NCBI GenBank assembly: GCA_030066195.1
Contig: JASJCB010000030.1
Coordinates: forward strand, 1-54,857
DNA from: Acidobacteriota bacterium
GTDB taxonomy: Bacteria > Acidobacteriota > Holophagae > Acanthopleuribacterales > Acanthopleuribacteraceae
Length of the DNA stretch: 54,857 nt
Reading direction: 5' to 3'
Part shown: positions 44,304 through 54,391 of the stretch, in pieces
Position numbering within the stretch: the first letter of the stretch is position 1
Layout: the number at the start of each line of letters is the position of its first letter
The notes under the pieces: model-generated
Seen by the model: the letters and a program-made list of their open reading frames with translations, nothing else
What the model was told of the DNA's origin: nothing
Databases searched by the model: none
Made by a program: the position numbers and the translations under genes

Positions 44304-47300
44304 TTAACGCAGGCCGGCGGGCAGGTTAGCGGGATCTTCGGAGAGCCAGGGGCTCATGTCCATCTTCTTTTCCCGGGGCCAGACTTCATCCATGCTGTCG
44401 CCGTTGTAGACGCGGCCGTTTTTCACCACGTAGCGAACCGTGTTGGTGTTGCGGATATCGTCCAGCGGGTTCTTGTCCAGCACCACCAGGTCGGCCAGTT
44501 TGCCTGCTTCGATGGAGCCCAGTTGTTTGTCCAGGCCCAGAGCAATCGCGCCGTGGATGGTGGCCACCTTCAGCGCGTCGTGGTTGCCCAGGCCGCCCGA
44601 ATGCATGGCCCACAGTTCCCAATGGTAACTCAAGCCCTGCAATTGACCGTGGCTGCCCACGCCCGCGATACCGCCCGCGGCGACCAGGTCACGCACAAAT
44701 TCCGCGTGGCGCTGGAAGATGTGCTCTTCCTTCATAAACCAACCGGCGCTGGTGCCGCCGCCGCGCCGTCGCGTCTTGCGCTCCAACTCGGCCACGGGTG
44801 TGAAACGCCTCAGCTTGGGATCGTTGTAGACGTTTTCGGTGGCGTAGAAATAGTCCTCGGCCCAGGGTCCGCCGTAGCTCACCAGCAGGGTGGGCGTGTA
44901 GACGGTTTTGGCGGCTGCCGTCAGCTTGACCACGTCCTCGTAGATGGGATAAACCGGGAAACTGTGCTCCGTGCCCGGGTAACCGTCGATCAGGGTGGTC
45001 AGGTTCATCTCGAAATCCAGGCCGCCCTCGGAGGTGGGCATGAGGCCCTGTTCTTTAGCCGCGATGATGATCCACTGCCGCTGTTGACGGTTGCCGGTCA
45101 TGTACATCTTGATGGTTTTGGTGTCGTAGTATTTGCTGTATTGTTCCAGGAACCGGCGGGCGTGGTCCTGATCGGCGATATGGTCCCACAAGAAAACGCC
45201 GCGACCCGTGGAGTAGATGCGCGGGCCGACCGCGCGACCGCTTTCCACCAGGTCGGCGTAGGTCAGCACATCGGTTCGACTGGTTTGTGGATCGCGGGTG
45301 GTGGTGACCCCGTAAGCCAGGTTGGCGATGTACTGCCAGTCGCCGTTTTTGTGCAGGAACCAGGTGGGCCACATATGAGCGTGGGTATCCACGTAACCCG
45401 GCACCACGGTTTTGCCGGACAGTTTGATCACCCTGGCCCCCTTGGGAGCTTTGACGCGCCTGGCCACCTCTACGATGCGGTTGTTTTTGACCAGGATGTC
45501 GCCCTTCTTCAGGATCTCGTCGCCCTTCATGGTGATGATCCGGGCACCCTTCAGCAGCAGGTCGCCTTGGGGGATGTCGCGGGGCACTTCGATGATGGCG
45601 CGGTGTTCATGGGGTTTGTAGGCAGGTTCCTTCTTCTTGTCTTTTTCCTTGTCCTCCGACTCGCTCTTCTCGCCTTCTTCTTTTTTCTTTTCCGCCTCGG
45701 CCTTCTCTTCGGCGGCGCGCTCTTTTTCAGCCTTTTCGGCGGCGGGGATGTCGTAGGTGAAGTGTGCATTGCCCAGCCAGAAGTGAACCTTTTCCGCGTC
45801 GCCGCTCCATTGCGCGAACTCGCCGCCCAGGGTTGTCAACTGCCGGGCCGGGAAGGTCGCCTCTGCGGGATTGGCCAGGGAGATGGTAGGCGCCTCGCCG
45901 CCCAGACGAGGAACCGTGAAACTGAACAAGACGTTGGAAACCGCCGCCAGAGCCCGGTCCCCCTTGGGCGCCATTTTGATCAGATTGGCGGTTTGGGGAT
46001 CGCCGTTGCGGGTATTGCTCTTCCAGACGGCCTTGACATGCGTTTTTTCATCGGTGCCGTCCCAGCGAATGGAAACCAGGGTGCCGTTTCTGGTGAGATA
46101 GATGCGGTCGTCGCCCTCGATGAAATGGGGTACGATGCGGCCCTCGGCCGGCGCAATTCGGGTAACCTCGCCGCCGTCTACGGGAACGGCCACCAGGTCG
46201 TCGGCCGCGTTGACGGCGAAGGGATTGGTCAGGGAGCGAAAACGTTGGGCGGTGCCGCGCAGGGCGCAAATGCGGTCGCTGTTATAGGACCAGGCCGGCC
46301 ACAGGTAGAAGGCCGGTGTTTTCGTCAATTGCACCACGTTCAGCCCGTTAAGCGCCACCTTGTAGATATGCCCGCCGTCGTCGGACCAGACCGAAAGCGC
46401 GATCCACTTGCTGTCGGGCGACCAACTGGGGAAGGCTATGGTCGCGTCCATCTCGACGAACGGTTTGGGTGTTCCGTCGGGAAGGTCCATCAGATAGAGT
46501 TGACCAAGCGCGATGAACGCCAGCTTGGTGCCGTCGGGAGAGGGCGCGGCGTCGCGAATCTGGGTGACGGTCATGGTGGGGTCGTCGCTGATGTCATAAT
46601 CGAAATAGACCTCGGGGCCCATCTTAAGCGCGACTTCCGCCTTGAAGGGCACCGGGATTTCCGGGCTGCCGTCAATGGGAATGCGACGAATCTTACCGCC
46701 GTAGGAGGCCACCAATTCCTTGCTATCGGGCGTGAAAGCCATGCCGGGCAGGGTCCCCCGTGTAGCCCGGGATTCCTGGTCGTCGCGTTGCACCGGATAG
46801 GCCAGCCAGCGTTCCTCGCCGCTTTCCAGGTTGCGGATGCGCAGGGCGGTGTCGGCCTCGTGACGGGTACCGTAGACCAGCCACTTGCCGTCAGGCGACA
46901 GCGTGGGCGAAATGGTGCTGCCGTAGCGGCTGCCGCGGTCGTAGACCTTGCCGGTTTCCCGGTCGTGTACGGCCAGTTGATATTGGGGGAAGATCGCATT
47001 GTAGTGCCAGCCCCGCTGACGACGCGCAAACCAGATGTAGCGGCCGTCCGGGCTGACCGTCGGGCCTACGGCGCGGGCGTCGTCGGGCTTTTTGTGAAGC
47101 GTCATCCCGCCCCCGCCGTCCTTGTGCATGATGAACAACTTGGTGACGCCCAACCCCTGCGAGGCGCGCGCGGCCAGAATGTAATCGCCGTCCGGCGTCC
47201 AGTCCGGGTCCTGGAACAAAAAGTTCTTGCCCTTGGTCAATTGCTTCAGTTCGCCGTCGTCTACCCCATAGGTCCACACGTTCTGGCCGCCGCTTTTATC

Positions 47301-47648
47301 GGTAATGAAGAGGATGTGTTTGCCGTCCGGGCTGTAGCGCGGCTGGGCATCCCAACCGGGGCCCTCGGTGATGCGGGTCGCGTCGCCGCCGGTGATGGGA
47401 ATGGTGTAGAGATCGCCCAGCAGGTCGAAGACGATGGTTTTCCCGTCGGGGCTCACGTCGAGAGAAATCCAGGTGCCTTCCTCGGTGGTGAAACTGAGGT
47501 CGCGGGTCAGTTCCAGCGGCAGGTCGGGGCCTTTTTCGCCGCCCTTGTCGGGCGTCATGGCTTTGACCGGACCGGCGGGCGGCTCCAGATGTCGGTCCGC
47601 GGGCATGGTCTGCACGGCCGTCAACAGGGCCAGAAATAAAATCGTCAT
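44304..47648 (-). CDS. TolB-like beta-propeller fused to an amidohydrolase
   Basis: 1114 aa from ATG 47648, chosen for GGAG 6 nt upstream and an immediate signal peptide (MTILFLALLTAVQTMPA). The first 640 residues are WD40/PD40 repeats (SPDGKTIVFDLLGD, SPDGKHILFITDKSG, SPDSKWIALSVW), then a lysine/glutamate-rich linker (about 650-690), then an amidohydrolase with HxH in VPGYVDTHAHMWPTW and IEAGKLADLVVLDKNPL. This fusion is frequent in Acidobacteria and Bacteroidetes and is thought to act on peptides or dipeptide-like substrates in the periplasm. Confidence 0.9.
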   Translation of the reverse strand: MTILFLALLTAVQTMPADRHLEPPAGPVKAMTPDKGGEKGPDLPLELTRDLSFTTEEGTWISLDVSPDGKTIVFDLLGDLYTIPITGGDATRITEGPGWDAQPRYSPDGKHILFITDKSGGQNVWTYGVDDGELKQLTKGKNFLFQDPDWTPDGDYILAARASQGLGVTKLFIMHKDGGGGMTLHKKPDDARAVGPTVSPDGRYIWFARRQRGWHYNAIFPQYQLAVHDRETGKVYDRGSRYGSTISPTLSPDGKWLVYGTRHEADTALRIRNLESGEERWLAYPVQRDDQESRATRGTLPGMAFTPDSKELVASYGGKIRRIPIDGSPEIPVPFKAEVALKMGPEVYFDYDISDDPTMTVTQIRDAAPSPDGTKLAFIALGQLYLMDLPDGTPKPFVEMDATIAFPSWSPDSKWIALSVWSDDGGHIYKVALNGLNVVQLTKTPAFYLWPAWSYNSDRICALRGTAQRFRSLTNPFAVNAADDLVAVPVDGGEVTRIAPAEGRIVPHFIEGDDRIYLTRNGTLVSIRWDGTDEKTHVKAVWKSNTRNGDPQTANLIKMAPKGDRALAAVSNVLFSFTVPRLGGEAPTISLANPAEATFPARQLTTLGGEFAQWSGDAEKVHFWLGNAHFTYDIPAAEKAEKERAAEEKAEAEKKKEEGEKSESEDKEKDKKKEPAYKPHEHRAIIEVPRDIPQGDLLLKGARIITMKGDEILKKGDILVKNNRIVEVARRVKAPKGARVIKLSGKTVVPGYVDTHAHMWPTWFLHKNGDWQYIANLAYGVTTTRDPQTSRTDVLTYADLVESGRAVGPRIYSTGRGVFLWDHIADQDHARRFLEQYSKYYDTKTIKMYMTGNRQQRQWIIIAAKEQGLMPTSEGGLDFEMNLTTLIDGYPGTEHSFPVYPIYEDVVKLTAAAKTVYTPTLLVSYGGPWAEDYFYATENVYNDPKLRRFTPVAELERKTRRRGGGTSAGWFMKEEHIFQRHAEFVRDLVAAGGIAGVGSHGQLQGLSYHWELWAMHSGGLGNHDALKVATIHGAIALGLDKQLGSIEAGKLADLVVLDKNPLDDIRNTNTVRYVVKNGRVYNGDSMDEVWPREKKMDMSPWLSEDPANLPAGLR

Positions 47649-47909
47649 GGTGGTCTCCTTGGGGCGATAATTCCTGCACCTCAGGCGCATGCGGGGGCAG
47701 GACGGGTATATGGGCGGCACGGAACGCTAGGGGGGATGTAGCTGATGTCGCGTTTGAATTGTAAAAAGTTGCATCACGCTATACCGGCTTACATCTTGCA
47801 CGATAGAATACAACAGTGGCGTTCCGTTACCATTGTACGTGGGTTCGCGGGCAGGTTTTCGTAGAATTGTCCTCCAAGGCTATCATCAGGTGACCACTAG
47901 AGGTGTCTT

Positions 47910-49292
47910 TTGTCCATTTTGTTGTTGATGTGGTTGGGTTTCCAAGAAGCTCAGGTTCAGGAAGAGGTAAGGGTCCGTTTTGTCTTGCTGGACGTGGCGG
48001 CTTATGACAAAGAAGGCATGCCGGTGATGGACCTGACCGCCGACGACTTCGTGGTGGAGGACGATCGCAAGAAGGTAGACGTCACCTATTTCAGTACCGA
48101 GGACCGGCGGCGGCCTTTCGATTACGAAACCATGATCATCCCCGCGAAAGACGGGGCCATCCCGGAAAACCCGCTCTCGGTGACCCTGCCCAAGTTGGTG
48201 CTGGTGCTGGATTTCCAACCCCTGCGCGACGAGGAGGCCCTCGCCGCCTTCGACCAGTTGGAAAGTTTTCTCAAACAGCTGGGTCCCAAATACCGTTACC
48301 TGATCCGGGTCTACGCCCTGGACAAACGCTTTATCGGTGATCGCTGGGAAGACCGGCCGCAGAAGATTCTCGAGCGTTTGGAAGAATACAAGGATTGGTT
48401 CTTCAGGGTGCGCGAGGAGGGTCACAACTGGGTTTCCGACCGCATGAGCAACGTGCCCGAGCGCGACAGCGGCTGGGTCACGCGCGAGGCGCCCGAAACC
48501 TACGCCGGCCCGTTGGAGAACCTGGGCCAGTTGGTGGACGCGGTGCGGCGCTGCATCAGCCGTCGCGATCCCAGGATTACGCGCTACATTACCAATCCCT
48601 GCCAGTGCGCCGGTTTGGTGAGCTACTACATCCAGAAGCAGAAAGAGCGCTCGGCGTTGATCGTGAAAGACCTGGAACTGCTGGCCGGCCAGATGGGCGA
48701 CGATTCCGAATTGAAGAGCATGTTCATTCTGACGCCCGGCTTCCTGGTCAAGGATGTTTACGGGCTGCCCGAGTTGAGAATGTACTTCCTACAGGCAGGT
48801 TGCCGCAATCTGGGCGCCGAGGCCCGCAATCCCACACGTAACTTTCGGGGGCCCTCGCCGATTATCGAACCCGAGAAATTCTACCTGCTCGGCTCTGACT
48901 TCAATAGGGTTTACAGCATGTGCGCGCGCAACCGCATCACCTACCACACCTTCGATATCGGCGACAGTCAACCCCTGGAGCGTCGCATGGGCCGCGAGAT
49001 CGGCGGCGGCGTACGCGGCAGTTTCGGCCGAATTCAGAAGACCTATAACCAGGAACAGGTTCGGGCCATGATCGACATGGCGGAAGAGACCGGCGGTTCG
49101 TTTGTACCCTTCGATCAGTTGGGCACCATGGACCAGGCCATGACCCGCATTTTGGAGGATTACCGCTTCGTCTATGTACTTGGCTACAACGCCCCCCAGG
49201 GCAAGCCCGACAAGTACCGCAAGGTCAAGGTCAAGGTCAAGCGCAAGGGATTGACCTTGCGCTATCGGCGCGGCTACACCTACCGCTGGTAA
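47910..49292 (+). CDS. VWFA-related protein of the acidobacterial type
   Basis: 460 aa, probably TTG at 47910 (GAGGTG 4-5 nt upstream). Begins with the family signature VRVRFVLLDVAAYDKEGMPVMDLTADDFVVEDD, contains a modified VWA core (PKLVLVLDFQPLRDEEALA) and ends PDKYRKVKVKVKRKGLTLRYRRGYTYR. Proteins like this are known mainly from Acidobacteria, so it also marks the taxonomy. A metal-binding or adhesion role is possible. The gene ends 3 bp before the convergent gene. Confidence 0.85.
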   Translation: MSILLLMWLGFQEAQVQEEVRVRFVLLDVAAYDKEGMPVMDLTADDFVVEDDRKKVDVTYFSTEDRRRPFDYETMIIPAKDGAIPENPLSVTLPKLVLVLDFQPLRDEEALAAFDQLESFLKQLGPKYRYLIRVYALDKRFIGDRWEDRPQKILERLEEYKDWFFRVREEGHNWVSDRMSNVPERDSGWVTREAPETYAGPLENLGQLVDAVRRCISRRDPRITRYITNPCQCAGLVSYYIQKQKERSALIVKDLELLAGQMGDDSELKSMFILTPGFLVKDVYGLPELRMYFLQAGCRNLGAEARNPTRNFRGPSPIIEPEKFYLLGSDFNRVYSMCARNRITYHTFDIGDSQPLERRMGREIGGGVRGSFGRIQKTYNQEQVRAMIDMAEETGGSFVPFDQLGTMDQAMTRILEDYRFVYVLGYNAPQGKPDKYRKVKVKVKRKGLTLRYRRGYTYRW

Positions 49293-49295
49293 CGG

Positions 49296-50504
49296 TCAGG
49301 GTTTCTTGAAACCGGCGGGAGTATCGAAGAGATCGTTCAACGCGGGGTCTTTCAGGAAACGGTTCCAATCCGCATCGGCCGGGTTGGACAGGATGATGCG
49401 TCCCTGGCCGCCCACCTCGTAAAGCTCGCCGGTAAAGGGGTTGCGCAGGTCGTGTTCTGCCACCAGGGCGCGTGTTGCCGCTTGGGTTCTCTCCTTACCC
49501 GCCGTCTTGAGCAGTAATTGCAGGCGCACGCTGTCGACGGATGCAATGGCGATCCCCAGCCTTATGCCGAAGAAGGACAAGCGATGCTCCGACATTTCCA
49601 GTAACCATCTGCCGCCCGGATTGTCCAGGTAGTCCGTTGGTGAGTTCATGCCGGCCGCCAATAAGTTCTCCGGCCAGCTGTTGATGGGTTCGTACGCCGA
49701 CTTGCGGATTTGCAGAAAATATTCCCGGTTACGGGCAAGGGTCTTCCTTTTATTGGTTGCCAGCAGGATGGCTTTATCCCTCAGAGAATAGGTTTTTCCC
49801 TCGTTGATTTGTTCTTCCAGGAACAGGCGATTGAGATACAGGGTTTTGACAAAAGCCTCGCGCAGTGTTCGTTGGTCCGGTAACAGGTTCAGGTGTTGCT
49901 CGGTAACCGCCTCGGCCGGAATATCCAGGACAACTCTCATCACGGTCGGGTAGATGGATGTGCCCAGGAAGAATTGAGCCATTGTCGGATTTTGCAGCCT
50001 CAACCCGGCAACATCGGCGGCGGCTTGAAGCCACAAGACGCCTTCATCCACATTGCCTCGGCCCAATTCCGAGCGAGCTTTCAGGCAGAACAGGACGACC
50101 ATTTTACTCAAGCCCCTCGGGGGGCGATATTGTTCAAACGCCTTGTAAGTGATCCGGTCCAAGGTGCGACTGTGGTTGCCGATTTCGGGTGTCCACTCAA
50201 TCGGCACAGGGGTGGTTTGCCGCCAGGCATTGAAGCGCTCGAAGATCTCGGCGTTGTCGGCCAGGATTTTTTCGATTTCGCTTTGCTTATAGTTCAGCCG
50301 GTCATCCTGACCGGTCTTTATGCCGGTAATCGTGCCCATGTCAATCAGGGTTTCCACCACGTTATCGTAGGGCAGTTTCGCCGTGACCAGCTTCATGGAA
50401 GCCAGGGTTTCCACCTTGGGTCCGCCGCTGTTGAAAAACAGGAAGATCGTTACAAGGGCAATGAGTACGGTAATAAAAATCAAAAGGAGCTTCAGTCGTT
50501 TCAT
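49296..50504 (-). CDS. Membrane-anchored hypothetical protein
   Basis: 402 aa with one N-terminal hydrophobic segment (about 5-25). The rest is helical with a conserved-looking NPFTGELYEVGGQGRI near the end. No known domain seen. Gap of 16 bp to the PP2C-M48 gene upstream in the same direction, so it is the second gene of that operon. Confidence 0.75.
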   Translation of the reverse strand: MKRLKLLLIFITVLIALVTIFLFFNSGGPKVETLASMKLVTAKLPYDNVVETLIDMGTITGIKTGQDDRLNYKQSEIEKILADNAEIFERFNAWRQTTPVPIEWTPEIGNHSRTLDRITYKAFEQYRPPRGLSKMVVLFCLKARSELGRGNVDEGVLWLQAAADVAGLRLQNPTMAQFFLGTSIYPTVMRVVLDIPAEAVTEQHLNLLPDQRTLREAFVKTLYLNRLFLEEQINEGKTYSLRDKAILLATNKRKTLARNREYFLQIRKSAYEPINSWPENLLAAGMNSPTDYLDNPGGRWLLEMSEHRLSFFGIRLGIAIASVDSVRLQLLLKTAGKERTQAATRALVAEHDLRNPFTGELYEVGGQGRIILSNPADADWNRFLKDPALNDLFDTPAGFKKP

Positions 50505-50520
50505 GGCGCTAAAGATATCA

Positions 50521-52344
50521 TTAAAACAGTTCTACCCAAGACGGTAATTTTCGTTCGTAGTTGCCGGCGCCCACGTAAAAGGTTTTATGTTCGAACGTGG
50601 GCAGCATGCCCACGGTCTGGTTCTTCAGGGCGCAGGCGCGGCTGATATAGCTCGGATAAGCGGCCGGGATTCGGTCGGCATCAGGCAAGGTGTCAACGGT
50701 CGGGTTTTCGGGCAGTTCCTCCGGCGCATCGAGAGATAGGGCCTTGATCAGGGCATAGGCTTGAAACGGGCTGTAGCCCTCGCTCACCATCACCTGAAGC
50801 GCCGTTCGATCGGCTTCCTTTTCCCTGGTCACGCTGAAGGGCCGGCCCGCGAAACAGCGGAGCATTTCGCCCAAGTCTCCGCTCAGCGAGGCGTGTTGTC
50901 GCAACATCCGGTCAAAGGCAAGTGCGTGGCGTCCGTCCACGTGGCGAATTTCACGAGCCAGGACGAAGATCAACTGGGCTTCGTTCTCTATGTAGGTGTC
51001 CAGCAAACCGCGGAAGACGTAGATATGACCGCCGGGCAGGGCAAAGGCCTTATGTGCGGCATCGTCTACGTAATGAAAGGTGTAGGTGAGACCGGGCCGC
51101 TCGGTGTATTTGAGCAGGTGGTTACCCAGTTGGGTCAGGTAGGTCGTCCATTCCGGGTCATTGTCCAGATTGCCGCCGAACATGGTCTCGGCCGCGGCCG
51201 CGTATTCTTTGGCCAGGGCAGTTTCCTCCTCGGAGGGAATGACCATTGCCTCGCGCATGGCCGGTTCGAAACCACCCGGCATGGCCCGGGCCTTTTCCGC
51301 AAACGAGGCGGGGCAAACCTCCGCTTCCCAGTTGAAATCGTCGGCGCTTTCCACCTCCGCCGGCTGAAAGGCTTCGGTTGCAATCAGCGACGCCGGCGTA
51401 TCCTCGATACTGAGTCCGCGGCTGAAGTGGAAATAGGAAAACAGGCCGCCGATCAGTAGGACCAGGATCAGGGGAATCCATTGCCGGACTGAAAAGCCTT
51501 TTTCTTCGACCGGTTTGGTGGGAAGAAGTCGGTGGAGCCGTGTCGACCCGCTCACTCGGGCTTCGCTGCTCAGCCGGGCTTGCTGCCGCATCTGATCGTT
51601 TTGCGTCGAGAGGAGTGAGGGGTTGTGGATGTAAACAATGGTGATGTTGTCATCGCTGCCGCTTTTCAAGGCCAGTTCGATCAAGGCATCCGCGGCTCTT
51701 CGCTTGTCGGCGGTCATGGCCAGGGTTTGTTGGATGTCGATGTCCTCGGCAAAACCGCAAAGACCGTCGGAGCAGAGCAATAAACCCTCTCCGGGCCCCG
51801 GTACAATGGGACGGGTATACAGTTCGGGCTCACAGGATTCGTTAACGCCCACCGCGCGTGTCAACAGGCCGCGACGGGGATGCTCGCGGGCCTCTTTCGG
51901 GGTCAGGCGTCCCTCGTCCATCCACACCTGAACCGCGCTATGGTCCCGAGTCAAACGGATCAAACCCTCCCGACTGAAGAAATAAGCACGGCTGTCCCCC
52001 ATGTGTACGATCAGGAAACCGTCGATAGTTCTAAGCGCGGCTACCAGGGTGCTGCCCATGCGGCGGTAGGCTTTCCGAGCCATAACGAAGACATCGCGGT
52101 TGACGCCGCGGGCCGCGTAAGCCAGGGCGTCGCCGGGCGAGAGTTGTGCGTAGTACGCCTTTTCCAGGTGATCGGGGAAACGGCTGACGGTAAGGTCTGC
52201 CGCTTCATAACCGCCGCTGGCGCCGCCCATGCCGTCGGCCAAAATGAACAACTCGCCGTACCTGGTTTCGCAACGGCCGAAGACGTCCTGGTTCTCTCGG
52301 CGAACATTTTTTACCGATTTCGGCGACACGATGAGGTCGGTCAT
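50521..52344 (-). CDS. PP2C-type phosphatase fused to an M48-like domain with broken HEXXH
   Basis: 607 aa. Residues 1-240 are a PP2C Ser/Thr phosphatase (ENQDVFG, DGMGG 38-42, GDSRAYFF 117-123, [14 protein letters not shown]). A single membrane segment follows at 288-306, then about 300 residues resembling an M48 metallopeptidase ([61 protein letters not shown]). The zinc motif reads R464-E-I-R-H468 where HExxH is expected, so the first zinc ligand is lost. The product is probably a membrane-bound phosphatase with a non-catalytic binding domain outside. Head of a two-gene operon. Confidence 0.85.
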   Translation of the reverse strand: MTDLIVSPKSVKNVRRENQDVFGRCETRYGELFILADGMGGASGGYEAADLTVSRFPDHLEKAYYAQLSPGDALAYAARGVNRDVFVMARKAYRRMGSTLVAALRTIDGFLIVHMGDSRAYFFSREGLIRLTRDHSAVQVWMDEGRLTPKEAREHPRRGLLTRAVGVNESCEPELYTRPIVPGPGEGLLLCSDGLCGFAEDIDIQQTLAMTADKRRAADALIELALKSGSDDNITIVYIHNPSLLSTQNDQMRQQARLSSEARVSGSTRLHRLLPTKPVEEKGFSVRQWIPLILVLLIGGLFSYFHFSRGLSIEDTPASLIATEAFQPAEVESADDFNWEAEVCPASFAEKARAMPGGFEPAMREAMVIPSEEETALAKEYAAAAETMFGGNLDNDPEWTTYLTQLGNHLLKYTERPGLTYTFHYVDDAAHKAFALPGGHIYVFRGLLDTYIENEAQLIFVLAREIRHVDGRHALAFDRMLRQHASLSGDLGEMLRCFAGRPFSVTREKEADRTALQVMVSEGYSPFQAYALIKALSLDAPEELPENPTVDTLPDADRIPAAYPSYISRACALKNQTVGMLPTFEHKTFYVGAGNYERKLPSWVELF

Positions 52345-52536
52345 CTGAGCTCCAAGTTCGGAACGCGGAGCGGCGCGTGGTTAGCGGGACATGTGCGACC
52401 GGAGGTCCGCAAAAGCCTTATCGGCCGGCCGGTCCATGTTCTTCAGCGGGTAGGGTCACTAAATATAACGCGATCCGTAAATTTTTCAGATCAGCCGGAT
52501 CTCGTTACCGGAGGCCGAAAAGGAAACCCCGAATGC

Positions 52537-53232
52537 TCAATAGCGAAGGGCGTTGCGGATGCCGTCCAACATACGGTTCAACTGGTCCAAACCGTCACGA
52601 ATGTAACCGGGAACATCGTCGTCATTTTCACAACGCTGCCTCAGCGGGTCCAAAACCGAGGTAATCTCGTCGAGCAAACCCTCCTGGCTGTCGCAAAAAT
52701 CGCTGAGACGTTCCTGTTCCTTGGCATAACGCTGCATGGCCTCGGTCGATGCCTGCTTTTCCTCGTGTTTTTTGTAGCAGCTCAGCGCCATCTGCTGCAC
52801 CGTCACCATATCGAAGGGCTTGCGCAAGAATTGCAGCTTGCCCGATGCGCCGACTTCTTTGATGATTTCGCCCCAGGTGTAATCGGAATGAGCCGTACAG
52901 ATGACCAACTCCGGATCGGGGTGTTTCTGCCAGATCTTGGACGCCGCCTTGATGCCGTCCATACCCGGCGGCATGCGTACATCCATAAAAATCAAGGCAT
53001 AGGGGTCGCCGCCCTCCGATGCCCTGTCTACCATTTCGATGGCGTCCTCGCCCTGGAAGGCATGGTCGATGCGGTATTCCACCTGGGGTTCGTTCAACTC
53101 CAGGTCCGGGTCATCCTCGCCGAACAGTGCCATTTCCACATTGCGCAACTTATCCTGATTCTTCCCCAACAAGACCTTGTTGAAATCGTTGTGGATACTC
53201 TCGTTATCATCGACAATCAGAATCCTGATCAT
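52537..53232 (-). CDS. Response regulator with a large insertion in its receiver domain
   Basis: 231 aa from ATG 53232 (GGAG 9 nt upstream; longer frame rejected). Acidic pocket D8/D9 ([11 protein letters not shown]), phospho-acceptor D84 ([13 protein letters not shown]), T113 and K138 (FLRKPF). About 45 residues lie between the first helix and D84 more than in CheY, as seen in regulators that pair with PBP/HAMP/PAS kinases. The C-terminal 90 residues are coiled-coil helices with no DNA-binding or enzyme domain. No kinase is adjacent; the kinase at 21436 is the only one in the window. Confidence 0.9.
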   Translation of the reverse strand: MIRILIVDDNESIHNDFNKVLLGKNQDKLRNVEMALFGEDDPDLELNEPQVEYRIDHAFQGEDAIEMVDRASEGGDPYALIFMDVRMPPGMDGIKAASKIWQKHPDPELVICTAHSDYTWGEIIKEVGASGKLQFLRKPFDMVTVQQMALSCYKKHEEKQASTEAMQRYAKEQERLSDFCDSQEGLLDEITSVLDPLRQRCENDDDVPGYIRDGLDQLNRMLDGIRNALRY

Positions 53233-53520
53233 AAGGTGATGCTCCGCGACACGGCGCCACCTCCGTCCACGGACGCGGGCCAATTCCATTTCCTTATTAT
53301 TTTATCCACTCTAAAAGAAAATACTTTAATGGAAAAACGGCCCGATGAGAAGAGCTTGCGGTTTTGTCCACTACTTGGCTTGGTAAGATACGTGAATCCA
53401 GGTAAAGGCAGAATCGGGATTCAGCACAGGTTCCGCTTGCCTTCCAAAAGGCAAACGGGTATTATAGGCGCTTGCGGCTCGCGAGAGCCGACTCATTTTT
53501 GTTGTGCAAGGATTAGAGTC

Positions 53521-53706
53521 GTGGCGAAACCCAAGAAAGGAAACCGAATCAACATTATCGTGGAGTGCACCGAAGCACGCAAGATCGGCGCGACGCCCTC
53601 GCGCTACTCCACCAACAAGAACCGGCGCAATACGCCGGGCCGCATGGAAATCAAAAAATATAATCCCTACTTGAAAAAGCACACCGTGCACAAAGAAATC
53701 AAGTAA
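53521..53706 (+). CDS. rpmG: 50S ribosomal protein L33
   Basis: 61 aa, GTG start with AAGGA 8 nt upstream. Sequence [20 protein letters not shown]...[35 protein letters not shown] is L33. The zinc-binding CxxC pairs of some L33 forms are absent (C- type). The 608-codon frame enclosing it upstream is an antisense shadow. Confidence 0.92.
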   Translation: MAKPKKGNRINIIVECTEARKIGATPSRYSTNKNRRNTPGRMEIKKYNPYLKKHTVHKEIK

Positions 53707-53889
53707 GCCGACCGGCAAGCGGCCTTTGACGAGATGCCTTGTCAAGCCCTTGCCCGTTGTTGCTTTTCCCGGCCGAACAGTTTGCGCTTGTGGTATTCTT
53801 GATAGAGCCAGTGGAGCGCTTCGATTCAAAGATTTGTCTCCGAGTGGTCACTTGGAGGGTCCTGCCGATTTTTTTAGGGAGGTAGTACC

Positions 53890-54384
53890 ATGACCACGAC
53901 GACCTTAACTGAAGAAATAGTCACCGGTTGGCTGCGTGAGGTAAAAGACCCGGAGATCCCGGTCGCCGATGTGGTCGGGATGGGCATTATCCGCGGGGTT
54001 CGCTTGGACGCGGACCGGGTTACGGTTTCCATCACGCCCACCTACTCGGGTTGTCCCGCCATGGAAGTGATCGAGGCCGAGATCATCACCGCTCTGAAGG
54101 AACGCGGTTGCGAGCGGGTTGCGGTGGACATGGTCTATTCGCCCGCCTGGACCACCGATTGGATGGAAGAATCCACCCGGGCGGCCCTCAAAGCCTACGG
54201 CATCGCCCCGCCGCAAAAAGTGTGCGGCAGCAGTCCTTTCAAGTCACCGTCAGAAGTGGTCACCTGTCCCCGCTGTGACGGCGGTCGGGTAGAGTTGAAA
54301 AGCCGCTTCGGCTCCACCGCCTGTAAAGCGCTCTATTACTGCAATGCCTGCCACGAGCCGTTCGAACAGTTCAAGTGTATCTGA
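53890..54384 (+). CDS. paaD: PaaD-like protein (DUF59/MIP18 and zinc ribbon)
   Basis: 164 aa, GGGAGG 7-8 nt before ATG. MIP18/DUF59 domain (VKDPEIPVADVVGMGIIRGV, ITPTYSGCPAMEVIEAEI), then a zinc ribbon CPRC...FGSTACKALYYCNACHEPFEQFKCI as in phenylacetyl-CoA epoxygenase subunit PaaD, which is thought to help insert iron or Fe-S clusters. Other paa genes are not seen here; a partial gene of unknown type follows on the opposite strand. Confidence 0.85.
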   Translation: MTTTTLTEEIVTGWLREVKDPEIPVADVVGMGIIRGVRLDADRVTVSITPTYSGCPAMEVIEAEIITALKERGCERVAVDMVYSPAWTTDWMEESTRAALKAYGIAPPQKVCGSSPFKSPSEVVTCPRCDGGRVELKSRFGSTACKALYYCNACHEPFEQFKCI

Positions 54385-54391
54385 GCCGGAA

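Noticed and set aside
44289..47639. A plus-strand frame of 1116 codons
   Set aside because: It lies entirely antisense to the propeller/amidohydrolase gene, has no ribosome site and no recognisable domain; long shadows are common in GC-rich genes with little use of stop-complement codons.
51880..53520. Upstream part of the long plus-strand frame that contains rpmG
   Set aside because: Only the last 61 codons are the L33 gene; the rest is antisense to the PP2C gene and response regulator and lacks a start signal.
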